DNA of 64,000 nt, from the NCBI RefSeq assembly GCF_900637685.1, contig NZ_LR134388.1:1006001-1070000 (forward strand), read 5' to 3'. The stretch comes from Legionella sainthelensi. GTDB lineage: Bacteria > Pseudomonadota > Gammaproteobacteria > Legionellales > Legionellaceae. Position numbers and translations under genes: made by a program. The notes beneath the pieces are model-generated. The model made no database searches. It was not told the DNA's origin and saw only the letters and a program-made list of their open reading frames with translations. Positions 9,313-18,216 of the stretch are shown here, in pieces; position 1 is the first letter of the stretch, and every line of letters starts with the position of its first letter.

Positions 9313-11175
9313 ATGAGTATTATTTCTCTTCATAGTGTGTCCCTTAATATTGCAGGTAATCAATTATTAGATAAAGCGGACTGGCAGATACATCCCCAAG
9401 AGCGCATTGCGTTGGTAGGGAGGAATGGTGCTGGAAAATCGACTCTACTTAAATTATTACAGGGTGACCTACTTCCTGATAGTGGTCAAATCAATCGGCT
9501 TTCTGGATTACGTGTGGCAGGTTTAACCCAGGAAGTCCCAATTACTGAAGATGATACGGTTTATCATTTTTTAGTGAAAAGTCTTGGTGAGGTAGGTGAG
9601 GTATTATCACGCTTCTATGAATTGTCTCAGCAAGGTGATATGGATAAATTAGTGGCATGCCAACAACAAATGGATAATTTACATGCTTGGGATAAATTAC
9701 CACTAATAGAAACGATGGCAAGTCGTTTAGGCATAGCTACAAATCAACGTATGAGTAATTTATCAGGAGGAATGAAACGACGAGTACTGCTTGGCGCAGC
9801 ATTAATTGCTACTCCCGATCTATTACTTTTGGATGAGCCTACAAACCATCTAGATATTGGAGCAATTGAATGGTTAGAATCTTACTTAAAAGAGTTTAAG
9901 GGTACGGTATTATTGGTCACCCATGATAGAGAGTTTCTGGATCAAGTCAGCAATCGTATCGTTGAAATTGATCGTGGAAAATTGTACCAACATGATTGTA
10001 ATTATGAAACTTATCTAGATAGACGCGAATCTATTCGCCTTAGTGAACAAAAGCAAAATGATTTATTTGATAAAAGACTGGCTGAAGAAGAAGTATGGAT
10101 TCGCACGGGAATTAAAGCACGACGAACCCGTAATGAGGGCAGGGTGCGTGCCTTAAAATCAATGCGTGAGGAATATAAAGCTCGTCGTAATCAGTTAGGG
10201 CAGGTAAAAGCATTTTCTTTAGATGTGACACGTTCGGGGTCAATGGTTGTAGAGGCAAATCACATTGATTATACCTTAGGGAAAAAGACGATTTTACGCG
10301 ATTTTTCATTACTTCTAACCCGTGGCGACAAACTTGGAATTATAGGTCCTAATGGTTGTGGCAAAACAACATTGGTACGATTATTACTCGGAGAGCTACA
10401 GCCTGATTGCGGACAGGTTAAACTTGGAACCTCTTTAAGTGTTGCCTACTTTGATCAATTACGTAGGCAATTACGTGAAGATCAAACTGTTATGGCTAAT
10501 GTTGGTGATGGTGCCGATTATGTAACTATTAACGGCAAACAAAAACATGTTGCGAGTTATTTACGAGAGTTTTTATTTTCACCTGAACGATTTAATCAAC
10601 CTGTTTCTGTTTTATCAGGTGGAGAAAGAAATAGATTATTATTAGCGAAACTTTTTGCAAAACCTGTCAATTTACTGGTGATGGATGAGCCAACCAATGA
10701 TTTGGATATTGAAACTTTAGAGCTCCTGGAGGACATGTTAATAAACTATCCTGGAACCTTAATACTAATTAGTCATGATAGAGCATTTATTAATCAAGTT
10801 GTTACCAGCGTTCTCGTCTATGAGGAAGTGGGAAAGTTCAATGAGTTTGTTGGTGGCTATGATGAATATAAAATGCATAAAAAACAACAGCAACGTGAGG
10901 TCGTAACAAAAGCTCCTGTTGTAAAACGAAATACAATCGCAAATAAGTTAAGTTTTAATGAGCAGCGCGAATTGGCACAATTACCACAGAAAATTGAGCA
11001 TTTAGAGGAAAAAATAGCTGATTTACAGCTGCAAATGGCTGATCCTAAATTTTATCAACAAGATGCTCAGACAATTACGAAGATAAATCAAAGTCTTGCG
11101 GAGAATGAAGATTCATTAGCACAACTTTATGCACGTTGGGAAACCCTGGAAGCTGTTGAAAAAAGGAACACATAA
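9313..11175 (+). CDS. uup: ABC-F family ATPase, Uup type
   Basis: The 620-residue soluble protein has two ABC ATPase domains and no membrane segments. Domain 1 has GRNGAGKS, LSGGMKRR and LLLDEPTNHLD; domain 2 has GPNGCGKT, LSGGERNR and VMDEPTNDLD. A charged interdomain linker separates them. The C-terminal 80 residues (from about LSFNEQRELAQLPQKI) form the coiled coil typical of Uup, which distinguishes it from EttA and YheS. ABC-F proteins bind the ribosomal E site and resolve stalled translation; Uup also affects transposon excision and replication-linked processes in E. coli. A small membrane-protein gene follows directly after the stop. Confidence 0.93.
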   Translation: MSIISLHSVSLNIAGNQLLDKADWQIHPQERIALVGRNGAGKSTLLKLLQGDLLPDSGQINRLSGLRVAGLTQEVPITEDDTVYHFLVKSLGEVGEVLSRFYELSQQGDMDKLVACQQQMDNLHAWDKLPLIETMASRLGIATNQRMSNLSGGMKRRVLLGAALIATPDLLLLDEPTNHLDIGAIEWLESYLKEFKGTVLLVTHDREFLDQVSNRIVEIDRGKLYQHDCNYETYLDRRESIRLSEQKQNDLFDKRLAEEEVWIRTGIKARRTRNEGRVRALKSMREEYKARRNQLGQVKAFSLDVTRSGSMVVEANHIDYTLGKKTILRDFSLLLTRGDKLGIIGPNGCGKTTLVRLLLGELQPDCGQVKLGTSLSVAYFDQLRRQLREDQTVMANVGDGADYVTINGKQKHVASYLREFLFSPERFNQPVSVLSGGERNRLLLAKLFAKPVNLLVMDEPTNDLDIETLELLEDMLINYPGTLILISHDRAFINQVVTSVLVYEEVGKFNEFVGGYDEYKMHKKQQQREVVTKAPVVKRNTIANKLSFNEQRELAQLPQKIEHLEEKIADLQLQMADPKFYQQDAQTITKINQSLAENEDSLAQLYARWETLEAVEKRNT

Positions 11176-11586
11176 ATGTTAGTAACTTTAGCATTGCTTG
11201 TTTTTTTAGGCTCCATATTGGTCTTTTTTTCAGAAGAATTTATTAAAATTTTTAAGAAATTATTTGCGATAAAAGGAGCCAAATTATTTATACCTTTATT
11301 TCTTGCTTCCTGGCTTATTTATACTTTTGATTTTTGGTTTTTATGGGTAGCTTTTTATTTACGTGAAACGTTACTTTATGTCGTGATGTTTTTAACAGGT
11401 ATCATGCCTTTTCGAACAGGTGCAAACTCAGTTGCACTGGTTATCTTGCTCACAACTGCTTCTGTAGTCCCCGTATTTATTCTGGATCTCCAATCTCGAA
11501 GAAAAAGTTTTAGAAAGTATAAATATCCCTATGTTACAAGTTGGATTATCTGGATTTTATGTGTTGTTTTGCTGGTTATCATCTGA
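11176..11586 (+). CDS. Small integral membrane protein, unknown function
   Basis: A 136-residue, strongly hydrophobic protein starting immediately after the uup stop codon and so probably co-transcribed with it. About four membrane segments are visible, around residues 2-19, 36-56, 60-105 (possibly two) and 118-136, separated by short basic loops such as SRRKSFRKYK, which probably face the cytoplasm. No family was recognised and no catalytic motif is visible. Confidence 0.75.
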   Translation: MLVTLALLVFLGSILVFFSEEFIKIFKKLFAIKGAKLFIPLFLASWLIYTFDFWFLWVAFYLRETLLYVVMFLTGIMPFRTGANSVALVILLTTASVVPVFILDLQSRRKSFRKYKYPYVTSWIIWILCVVLLVII

Positions 11587-11839
11587 TTTTTGGGAGTACC
11601 GTCATTAGTTAAGACGTTATCCCGTGCGATTTTGCGGATTTAATGGTCATGTTAATAGATGCTGCTGACCACCCATCTTTATGAAAATATCTATCAATTC
11701 ATTGGGTTATTTATTTATCACGTAATTTTTTTTTCTACAAAGTAACTTTTAGTAAACAATAATTTTTTAATAAAACCTTAAGTTTTCTTTCATATACTCC
11801 AAGATTCAAATCAGTTGAAAGTAATAAAAGGAGATTAAA

Positions 11840-12640
11840 GTGTTCGATAGAATGCATTATGAGCCAAGAAATAAAGGAGCCCAGGTTAACGTTCATACGC
11901 ATCATCATAGTCACCACGGCCGCTATCATCGACATTATTATAATACTTCTGGCTGGGGTTTAGGTTCCTTATTCATCGGCGCAATGATTGTTATTCCTAT
12001 TATTCTCATCGCGTTAATCCTTAAATTGACGGTGGGAGCGTATCATTTTGCAACGACATCCATGGCGGCTACTGGTTTAGTTGGGGCAAAGATGGGGGTA
12101 AGCGCTGGAATAGCCGCAGGGACAAGCACTACTGGAGTAGGGGTTGGTATAGGTAGTACACTTGCTTTTAGTACTGCTTTGGGAATAGGTGCTCTCTTTG
12201 TTTACGGTGTTATCGGAATGGTTTATTTATATTCTAGTGCTAAAGAATGCTACGGCAGTAATAAAAATGTGCTCCATATGGTTAAATCACAGGTTGTTAA
12301 TGAAGATGGTTTGAGTTTTACAGGCGCAGTAAAATCTATAGGTGCAATTCTATGGTCCCCTTTTTTACTTGTTGGAGGATTGGCAGGTATGGGAGCTAAG
12401 GCTGTTGTGCAGACTTATAACTCGAGATTTTCTCAATCAAAAGAAGATGAGGAAATAGAGCTGGAAGAGATAAAAACATCTCATTCTCAAATGAAAGATC
12501 TTGGTCTAAATACAAGACAAAATATAGACGTAGGCCAAAAACCGGTACAAAAAGCTTCATTATTTTATGATCCTTCAACAGAAGAGCAGTTTGATGGATT
12601 CAATCCGATAACAACCCATACACAGCTTCGATGTAACTAG
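11840..12640 (+). CDS. His-rich membrane protein with acidic tail, unknown function
   Basis: The 266-residue product starts at GTG 11840, six bases after AAGGAG (11828-11833); an in-frame ATG at 11852 is a weaker alternative. The N-terminus has a dense histidine cluster (HTHHHSHHGRYHRH, about residues 20-33) that could bind metal. Two or three hydrophobic segments follow, with a long Gly/Ala/Thr-rich stretch (about residues 75-125) of the type used in membrane helices. The tail carries EDEEIELEE, resembling the glutamate-rich signals of Dot/Icm substrates. No family was recognised. It stands alone between uup and queA and is followed by a weak hairpin (12653-12672). Confidence 0.7.
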   Translation: MFDRMHYEPRNKGAQVNVHTHHHSHHGRYHRHYYNTSGWGLGSLFIGAMIVIPIILIALILKLTVGAYHFATTSMAATGLVGAKMGVSAGIAAGTSTTGVGVGIGSTLAFSTALGIGALFVYGVIGMVYLYSSAKECYGSNKNVLHMVKSQVVNEDGLSFTGAVKSIGAILWSPFLLVGGLAGMGAKAVVQTYNSRFSQSKEDEEIELEEIKTSHSQMKDLGLNTRQNIDVGQKPVQKASLFYDPSTEEQFDGFNPITTHTQLRCN

Positions 12641-12740
12641 AAAAGATCAGAGGGCATTTTAACTTGAATGCCTTACACTATTTAAGTGCTGAATTCTTTC
12701 TTTAGTGTATAATAACGATAATTTGTTTGCAGGTTGTTTT

Positions 12741-13754
12741 ATGAATAAAGAGGACTTTTATTTTGATTTACCCCCGGAGCTTATTGCTCAATACCCGCTA
12801 GCTAATCGGAGCGATTCAAGACTTCTGGTTTATGACCGTAAAATAGGCGAATATGGCCATCATCAGTTTCGAGAAATCGCAGATTTTTTAAAATCAGGTG
12901 ATTTGCTGGTTATGAATGACTCGAAAGTAATTCCGGCACGATTATATGGTCACAAAACTACCGGAGGAAAGGTTGAGTTATTGGTGGAACGTATTACAGG
13001 CGAATTGACTTTTCTTGCTCATATTAAAGCAAGTAAAGCATTGAAAGCGGGTTCCATTATACAATTAGAACAAAATAAACACATTGAAATTCTTGACCGG
13101 CAAGATGATCTATTTGTTTGTAAGGCCAACACAGAAGTGTTGGAACTACTCAACGGAGTAGGACATATTCCTCTGCCACCATATATTGCGCGAAATGATG
13201 AAAGTTTAGACATAGATCGATATCAAACTATTTACGCTAAATATGAAGGATCAGTTGCAGCCCCAACTGCCGGACTACATTTTGATGAAACAGTGTTAGC
13301 CAATATACGTTCAAGGGGTATTGCTGTGGCGTATGTCACATTACACGTAGGGGCGGGAACATTTAGACCAGTTCGCTGTGATAAGATTGAAGATCATAAA
13401 ATGCATTGTGAGCATTTTACCATTAGTGCGGAATTATGTGCTGCGATTCATGCAACAAAAGCTGCTGGAAATAGGGTGATTGCAGTAGGTACTACCGCTT
13501 TGCGCAGTCTTGAAAGTGCGGTACAGAATGGGGCTTTAACTCCTTGCAGCAGAGACACAGATATTTTCATTTATCCGGGATATGAGTTTAAAATTTGTGA
13601 TGGTTTGATGACTAATTTTCATTTACCTGAATCCACTTTACTTATGTTGGTTTCAGCTTTTATAGGCCATAAACAAGCAATGAAGCTTTATCATGAGGCG
13701 ATTGAGAAAAAGTATCGATTTTTTAGTTATGGCGACACAAGCTTATTGCTGTAA
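12741..13754 (+). CDS. queA: S-adenosylmethionine:tRNA ribosyltransferase-isomerase
   Basis: The 337-residue enzyme transfers and isomerises the ribosyl moiety of SAM onto 7-aminomethyl-7-deazaguanine in tRNA, making epoxyqueuosine. Family blocks are FYFDLPPELIAQYP at the N-terminus, LLVMNDSKVIPARL, SVAAPTAGLHF, VTLHVGAGTFRPV and TNFHLPESTLLMLVSAF. The ATG at 12741 matches the family start; an upstream in-frame TTG would add 12 residues with no homology value. It is followed 16 bases later by a tgt-like gene, the classic queA-tgt order. Confidence 0.96.
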   Translation: MNKEDFYFDLPPELIAQYPLANRSDSRLLVYDRKIGEYGHHQFREIADFLKSGDLLVMNDSKVIPARLYGHKTTGGKVELLVERITGELTFLAHIKASKALKAGSIIQLEQNKHIEILDRQDDLFVCKANTEVLELLNGVGHIPLPPYIARNDESLDIDRYQTIYAKYEGSVAAPTAGLHFDETVLANIRSRGIAVAYVTLHVGAGTFRPVRCDKIEDHKMHCEHFTISAELCAAIHATKAAGNRVIAVGTTALRSLESAVQNGALTPCSRDTDIFIYPGYEFKICDGLMTNFHLPESTLLMLVSAFIGHKQAMKLYHEAIEKKYRFFSYGDTSLLL

Positions 13755-13770
13755 ATCAGGAGAAATAGGA

Positions 13771-14604
13771 ATGTTTGCTGTCACTCAAAAGTTTATACCC
13801 ATTTTAACTTCAGAAGCAGGTCTATGTCTTACCGCGAAAAATTGGCAGGAGGTCAATATAACTGCGGGTTCTTATTCGTTGGAAAGTTTATTGTATAAAC
13901 CAGGCATAGACGTTTTAAAGAAAATAACTGATATTGGGCATTATTTAGCATGGCCTGGTTTTGTCATATTCAATGGAATGTCGCTTAGAGTGAATAAGGA
14001 AGGCCTTTTTGTGCTTAAGTCTCCTTATGATGGTTCCAAAATAAAGCTTAGCCTTTTTGATTTACTTGCATTAATCCATCATTTAAATCCCAAAGCGGTT
14101 ATTCTACCTAAAAATATCATGAATCATTTTCCACAATTTTGGGATCATTGGAATTGTGCTATTTTTCCTTTTTTTCATCAGAATGATGTAGAAAAACAAA
14201 ATATAAACCAACTCTATGGTGTTTATTTTAACACTGAGGAGAATGGATTGGATTGGGAACAATTAGGTCGCTGGTCTAACATCCCGCGCTATGTAATAGG
14301 TAGTTTTGAACCAGGATTAATTCATGAATTGTCTCATGAAGGAGTTGCGCTTGTTGAGACTGATGAACCTGCAAAAGCAGCGCTACAAGGAAAAATATAT
14401 ACTCAATCTGGAACTATAGATTTAACGGATTTAAACGCCCAAATGCAGTTTGAACCAATTGATATTAAATGCATTTGCCCTACTTGTAGCCAACGGTTTA
14501 CTAAAGCGTATTTGCATCATTTGTTGCAACATACACCTTTGTTATGTCAACGGTTTTTAATTCAGCATAATGTATTTTATGCGCAGAATACTTATCGGAA
14601 TTGA
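13771..14604 (+). CDS. tRNA-guanine transglycosylase-like protein, active site degenerate
   Basis: The 277-residue product starts at ATG 13771 with CAGGAG eight bases upstream. The C-terminus aligns with the zinc-binding end of tRNA-guanine transglycosylases: PIDIKCICPTC followed by AYLHHL and QHNVFYAQN, supplying the CxCxxC and His ligands. The N-terminal SPYDGSKIKLS also resembles the family. It is about 100 residues shorter than bacterial Tgt (about 375). By my alignment the base-binding Asp and the GGLAVGE motif are missing and the nucleophilic Asp is replaced by Glu. It may be a non-catalytic partner, as eukaryotic QTRT2 is to QTRT1, or a decaying copy. No complete tgt is present in this window. 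Confidence 0.75.
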   Translation: MFAVTQKFIPILTSEAGLCLTAKNWQEVNITAGSYSLESLLYKPGIDVLKKITDIGHYLAWPGFVIFNGMSLRVNKEGLFVLKSPYDGSKIKLSLFDLLALIHHLNPKAVILPKNIMNHFPQFWDHWNCAIFPFFHQNDVEKQNINQLYGVYFNTEENGLDWEQLGRWSNIPRYVIGSFEPGLIHELSHEGVALVETDEPAKAALQGKIYTQSGTIDLTDLNAQMQFEPIDIKCICPTCSQRFTKAYLHHLLQHTPLLCQRFLIQHNVFYAQNTYRN

Positions 14605-14631
14605 TGCCACTGTCAGATCATCCTAAACAGA

Positions 14632-14660
14632 TTGACAATTAAAAAGCAATTCTATACATT
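14632..14660 (+). promoter_or_regulatory. Sigma-70-type promoter for the 1045-residue protein gene
   Basis: TTGACA (14632-14637) and TACATT (14655-14660) are separated by 17 bases, a near-consensus pair, 33 bases before the gene start. It lies between the tgt-like stop codon and the next gene, indicating an independent transcription unit. Confidence 0.65.
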
Positions 14661-14692
14661 GCGCCACTTTAATAAAAGCAGGGATGTTGATC

Positions 14693-17600
14693 ATGCGTGA
14701 TAATTTTTTTCGTAGTTTTACTGTAACTGGTGCCGCAATTACAGGTATCCCGAGCGCTTCTGTGTTAGGGGTAGGTAGTGGTGTATCCCAATCTGTATTA
14801 GCTGCAAAAAACGCTTCTGCGGTATTGTCTGAAAAAAGTGGTCAACGTGATTCTATTCTCCGAGCAATGCATGTCTTATTTGAGAACCCTCCTAAACTGG
14901 ATCACAGCGCTTTAGAAACTTATATAGAAGAAATAAGAGAAGGGGCTATTGCAACCAATGATTCTATAGCTTTTGTTGTTAGAAATGCTTTATTGGGTTT
15001 GCTAAGCGGTGCAGGTCACTTGGCACAAGTGCCTAGTGATGTTGTAACGGTTGTAAAAGAAACTGGACATGGCGTATCCCAGGCACAAATTCCCACTGAC
15101 AAAATGCAAGAAGCAATCAAACAAGCATTCAAATTCGATGCTAAAGGTAAGGGGGCATCTGTCAGCATTAATAGTGTCTCTCGAGGTGTTAGTGATCAAG
15201 GTGGTCATGTTATGGATGAAGTTGCTCGAGGGATTAACATAGATGGTAACTCCCATGCAGAAACTCATGCTCGTGCTGCAGCATCCACAGGGGCTGGAGC
15301 CAGCGTAGCAACGACAGCCGTCCTCCCTACCGCGACAGCATTGTTAACTGATATGATTGGACAAATTTTTAGGGAAGGGGAGGCGATTAGTCATTTTTCA
15401 GGAAATGAATCAGCAAGCAAAGATAACGAAAAAAATGTCTACCATGCCAGCAGTGGTGTATCTAAAGCAACACAAAACGGAGATAGCCGTGCCTCAAAAC
15501 AACAGTTACGCGATCTAGAAGCAGCCTTGTCTCATACTGCACCGGCAGCTGATTTAATGTCCGATCAAAGCGTTACCAGTCCATGGACCACAGCATTGCT
15601 TCGTTTAATTGTGTTATCTTTTTTTGTTGAATCGTCACGAGGCATCAACAAAACAGCTATTGTAACCACCGATGGACGTGTGCAAAAAGCTCTTGCTGAA
15701 GCAACAGCTCGAGGGCCTTCTGGTGGTGTAGACCGTATCAACAGTTTACATTCTAATCTTAGTTTTCTTTCAAATATTATGCGTCTTTGTGCCGAAAATC
15801 TTGGGGGATCGCCTGCAATAATGACAGCAGAGCAAAGTAGTGAAGTGATCTCAAGTCGTTCCATGAGTGTATTGTTAAGTCATGTGGGCGAATTGGCTGA
15901 CGCATTACGTCAACTCGTTAGCCCACAGCAAGAAAATGAAGTAAATCATGCTTCAGGAATAGTGAATAGTTCGGTGGATATTGCCAATCCAGAGATCTTG
16001 GATCGATCTGAAGCGACTATCAAAGGAGTGCTTGATCGAATTGAACAAGAAAATCAACAAAATATTATCCCAGGCCTTAATCAAGATATGGCAAGCCAAT
16101 TAAGTTCGATTGCCCACGGTGCGGTTTCTTCTCTGGTAGCGACGCACAGCCTATTTAGCAATCCTGTGACGCTGGCTTCGAAAGCCTCTAAAGAAGCGGT
16201 AGCCAAAATAAATGAGGCGCAAAAAAATGAAGCCTTGATGGAAACGCTTCCTGAGATGACGCAGATGCTAAATGTTATTCAAGCTTCGACGCGAAACTTT
16301 ATCGTAGAAATTGAAAAAGAAGCAAAATCGGGAAAATCAGAAAAACAGGGTTCTTTATTATCAACACACCAATCGGTTGCAAGCAACACTGCAACCGTAT
16401 ATTGGGCAGCAAGTACTTTAGCTTTATTATGCGACGAAATGCTAAGTATTTGTCGTTCATTGACCTTAATTGATCAAAATCGTCTGCAAGTTATATCACA
16501 AAAAGCCAGTCAGGTGCCTAGCAAAGAGGAGTCTGCTCAATCCACAGACCAGATTGGGTGGGATAGTCATTTAGGTCAAGATTATAGCACTACTCATGCA
16601 ATAAGTGCGTTACGCTTAACTTTATCGCATACGGGGATTGCTCTGATGCGAATCGCACTGGATTTACATAATGCATTGAAAGATAACATGGATACAGTAC
16701 AACGAGATCTTGCTATGCATACATTACAACAAAGCTTGCTGACTTCCAGCGCTTATGCTGCACTTTATCTTGCAGAGGGCTCATTATTAACAACCGGTGC
16801 TGCTTCAGCATCTCCTGCGAGCTTAAATGGTTCGGTGAATTGGACGCATAAAAAAGTTCACACTACCGATGCTCATTTACATCCCGCACAAACACATGAA
16901 AGTGAAAATTGCAGTAAAAGAAGCAGTGATTCGTCCCAATCGATAGGGTTTAGTACCGATCTTGTTGCCGGAACAGTCACTAATATACTTAAAGTTTTGG
17001 CTCAAGGAGGTTTAATTGGCCTTGATACTACATTAAGGCTTCTTCACGTACTGGAAATTATTAGTTTGCATCGAGACTCACACATTGCATTGCAATTGGA
17101 AACCAATGACTCTTCTAATCCTAATGGAGTATTGATAAATACATTCAGCCAGCCTAGCGTCGGTTCTAGTGCGGGAACGAGTGCCATTTTAATGAATATT
17201 CTTGATGCTTTTAAAACACTTGATCAATATAGTGACACTGACTCTACTTTAAATGCCCAAAACAGATTGCAAGAGGTGATTGATCAACAGATTGCTGGAC
17301 TTATGGCACTAAAAGACGATGAAGAGCAGTCTGATCATAAAAAAGGCTTGAAAGAATTTTATAAAATCATTATTCGCTTATTGGCGCCCAATGTTCAGGC
17401 GACAGATCTTGATAGTTTGATTAAGCGACTCAATTTTGGTGGTGTTTCTTTATCAAGTTATCACTCAAAATTTGGTGCTTACAGCGATGAGCCTGTACCT
17501 GATTTAAGGTTTGTGGCTCAATTTGCAAATGAAGATGATGCGCAAGGCATACTGCGTAAATTTATAGATAAATCTAAAGATGATTTGTCTTTACTAAAAG

Positions 17601-17830
17601 CATTACATGACGCGTTACCACAAGACCAACGAAGTGCAAAAGCCCAGATATTGTATGAACATGTTTTTGAAGAACTCTTTCAACATTACAAACAAATTAA
17701 AATGAGTGATGTCGCACGCCATAATTCTACTAAAAGAAAACTTCCTACACGACAGGAGTTCCAGGTGGATATAGGCCTGGTGCAACCCCAGTTAGAAGAG
17801 ACTCATCAACCTAGCGCCCTAAGGATGTAA
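14693..17830 (+). CDS. Large unrecognised protein (1045 residues)
   Basis: The start at ATG 14693 has AGGG nine bases upstream; the in-frame ATG at 14684 abuts that site and is less likely. The protein is rich in Ala, Ser and Gln, with several moderately hydrophobic stretches (for example LLRLIVLSFFVES near residue 305), long probably helical segments and no signal peptide. I recognise no catalytic or binding motif. It has its own strong promoter and stands upstream of a second, still larger unknown protein. Size, composition and neighbourhood would fit a Legionella-specific secreted or structural protein, but this is inference only. Confidence 0.75.
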   Translation: MRDNFFRSFTVTGAAITGIPSASVLGVGSGVSQSVLAAKNASAVLSEKSGQRDSILRAMHVLFENPPKLDHSALETYIEEIREGAIATNDSIAFVVRNALLGLLSGAGHLAQVPSDVVTVVKETGHGVSQAQIPTDKMQEAIKQAFKFDAKGKGASVSINSVSRGVSDQGGHVMDEVARGINIDGNSHAETHARAAASTGAGASVATTAVLPTATALLTDMIGQIFREGEAISHFSGNESASKDNEKNVYHASSGVSKATQNGDSRASKQQLRDLEAALSHTAPAADLMSDQSVTSPWTTALLRLIVLSFFVESSRGINKTAIVTTDGRVQKALAEATARGPSGGVDRINSLHSNLSFLSNIMRLCAENLGGSPAIMTAEQSSEVISSRSMSVLLSHVGELADALRQLVSPQQENEVNHASGIVNSSVDIANPEILDRSEATIKGVLDRIEQENQQNIIPGLNQDMASQLSSIAHGAVSSLVATHSLFSNPVTLASKASKEAVAKINEAQKNEALMETLPEMTQMLNVIQASTRNFIVEIEKEAKSGKSEKQGSLLSTHQSVASNTATVYWAASTLALLCDEMLSICRSLTLIDQNRLQVISQKASQVPSKEESAQSTDQIGWDSHLGQDYSTTHAISALRLTLSHTGIALMRIALDLHNALKDNMDTVQRDLAMHTLQQSLLTSSAYAALYLAEGSLLTTGAASASPASLNGSVNWTHKKVHTTDAHLHPAQTHESENCSKRSSDSSQSIGFSTDLVAGTVTNILKVLAQGGLIGLDTTLRLLHVLEIISLHRDSHIALQLETNDSSNPNGVLINTFSQPSVGSSAGTSAILMNILDAFKTLDQYSDTDSTLNAQNRLQEVIDQQIAGLMALKDDEEQSDHKKGLKEFYKIIIRLLAPNVQATDLDSLIKRLNFGGVSLSSYHSKFGAYSDEPVPDLRFVAQFANEDDAQGILRKFIDKSKDDLSLLKALHDALPQDQRSAKAQILYEHVFEELFQHYKQIKMSDVARHNSTKRKLPTRQEFQVDIGLVQPQLEETHQPSALRM

Positions 17831-18216
17831 AAAATAGGTAGACTAGGGAATGTTTCTTTTCATCCCTCTATGTTCTGTGCGACTTGTTTCTGAAAAAAGC
17901 TTATAAAATGAAACATTGAGGTTCCAGTAGCTACTTAGAACTGTTTTGCCAACGAGTCCAGACATTGATATCAGAGACATTCGCCTGAATCGGCGCCCTG
18001 TGCCTTGTCCGTGAGATCTAATATGGGGCGATATTTCTGGATCCCACGAACAAGTCGTGGGACGTAGTAATAAGATAGATCCTTTAAGTGAACGTTCGTT
18101 TCGAGATAAGAACGTGAATCATTACCCTGAGACGTTCGGGCTGAAGAAACATTTCGCTGTTTCGGAGCTCAATATGCTTATGTTGCTGCTTCGAGACGCT
18201 GCTAGTGCACCTCAGA
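17831..18216. other. Intergenic region with a hairpin
   Basis: These 386 bases separate the two large genes. The only clear structure is TCCCACGA (18042-18049) with TCGTGGGA (18055-18062), an 8-bp stem with a five-base loop ACAAG, resembling short dispersed palindromes seen in many genomes. No T-run follows. No convincing ORF, promoter or RNA gene was found. Confidence 0.4.
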
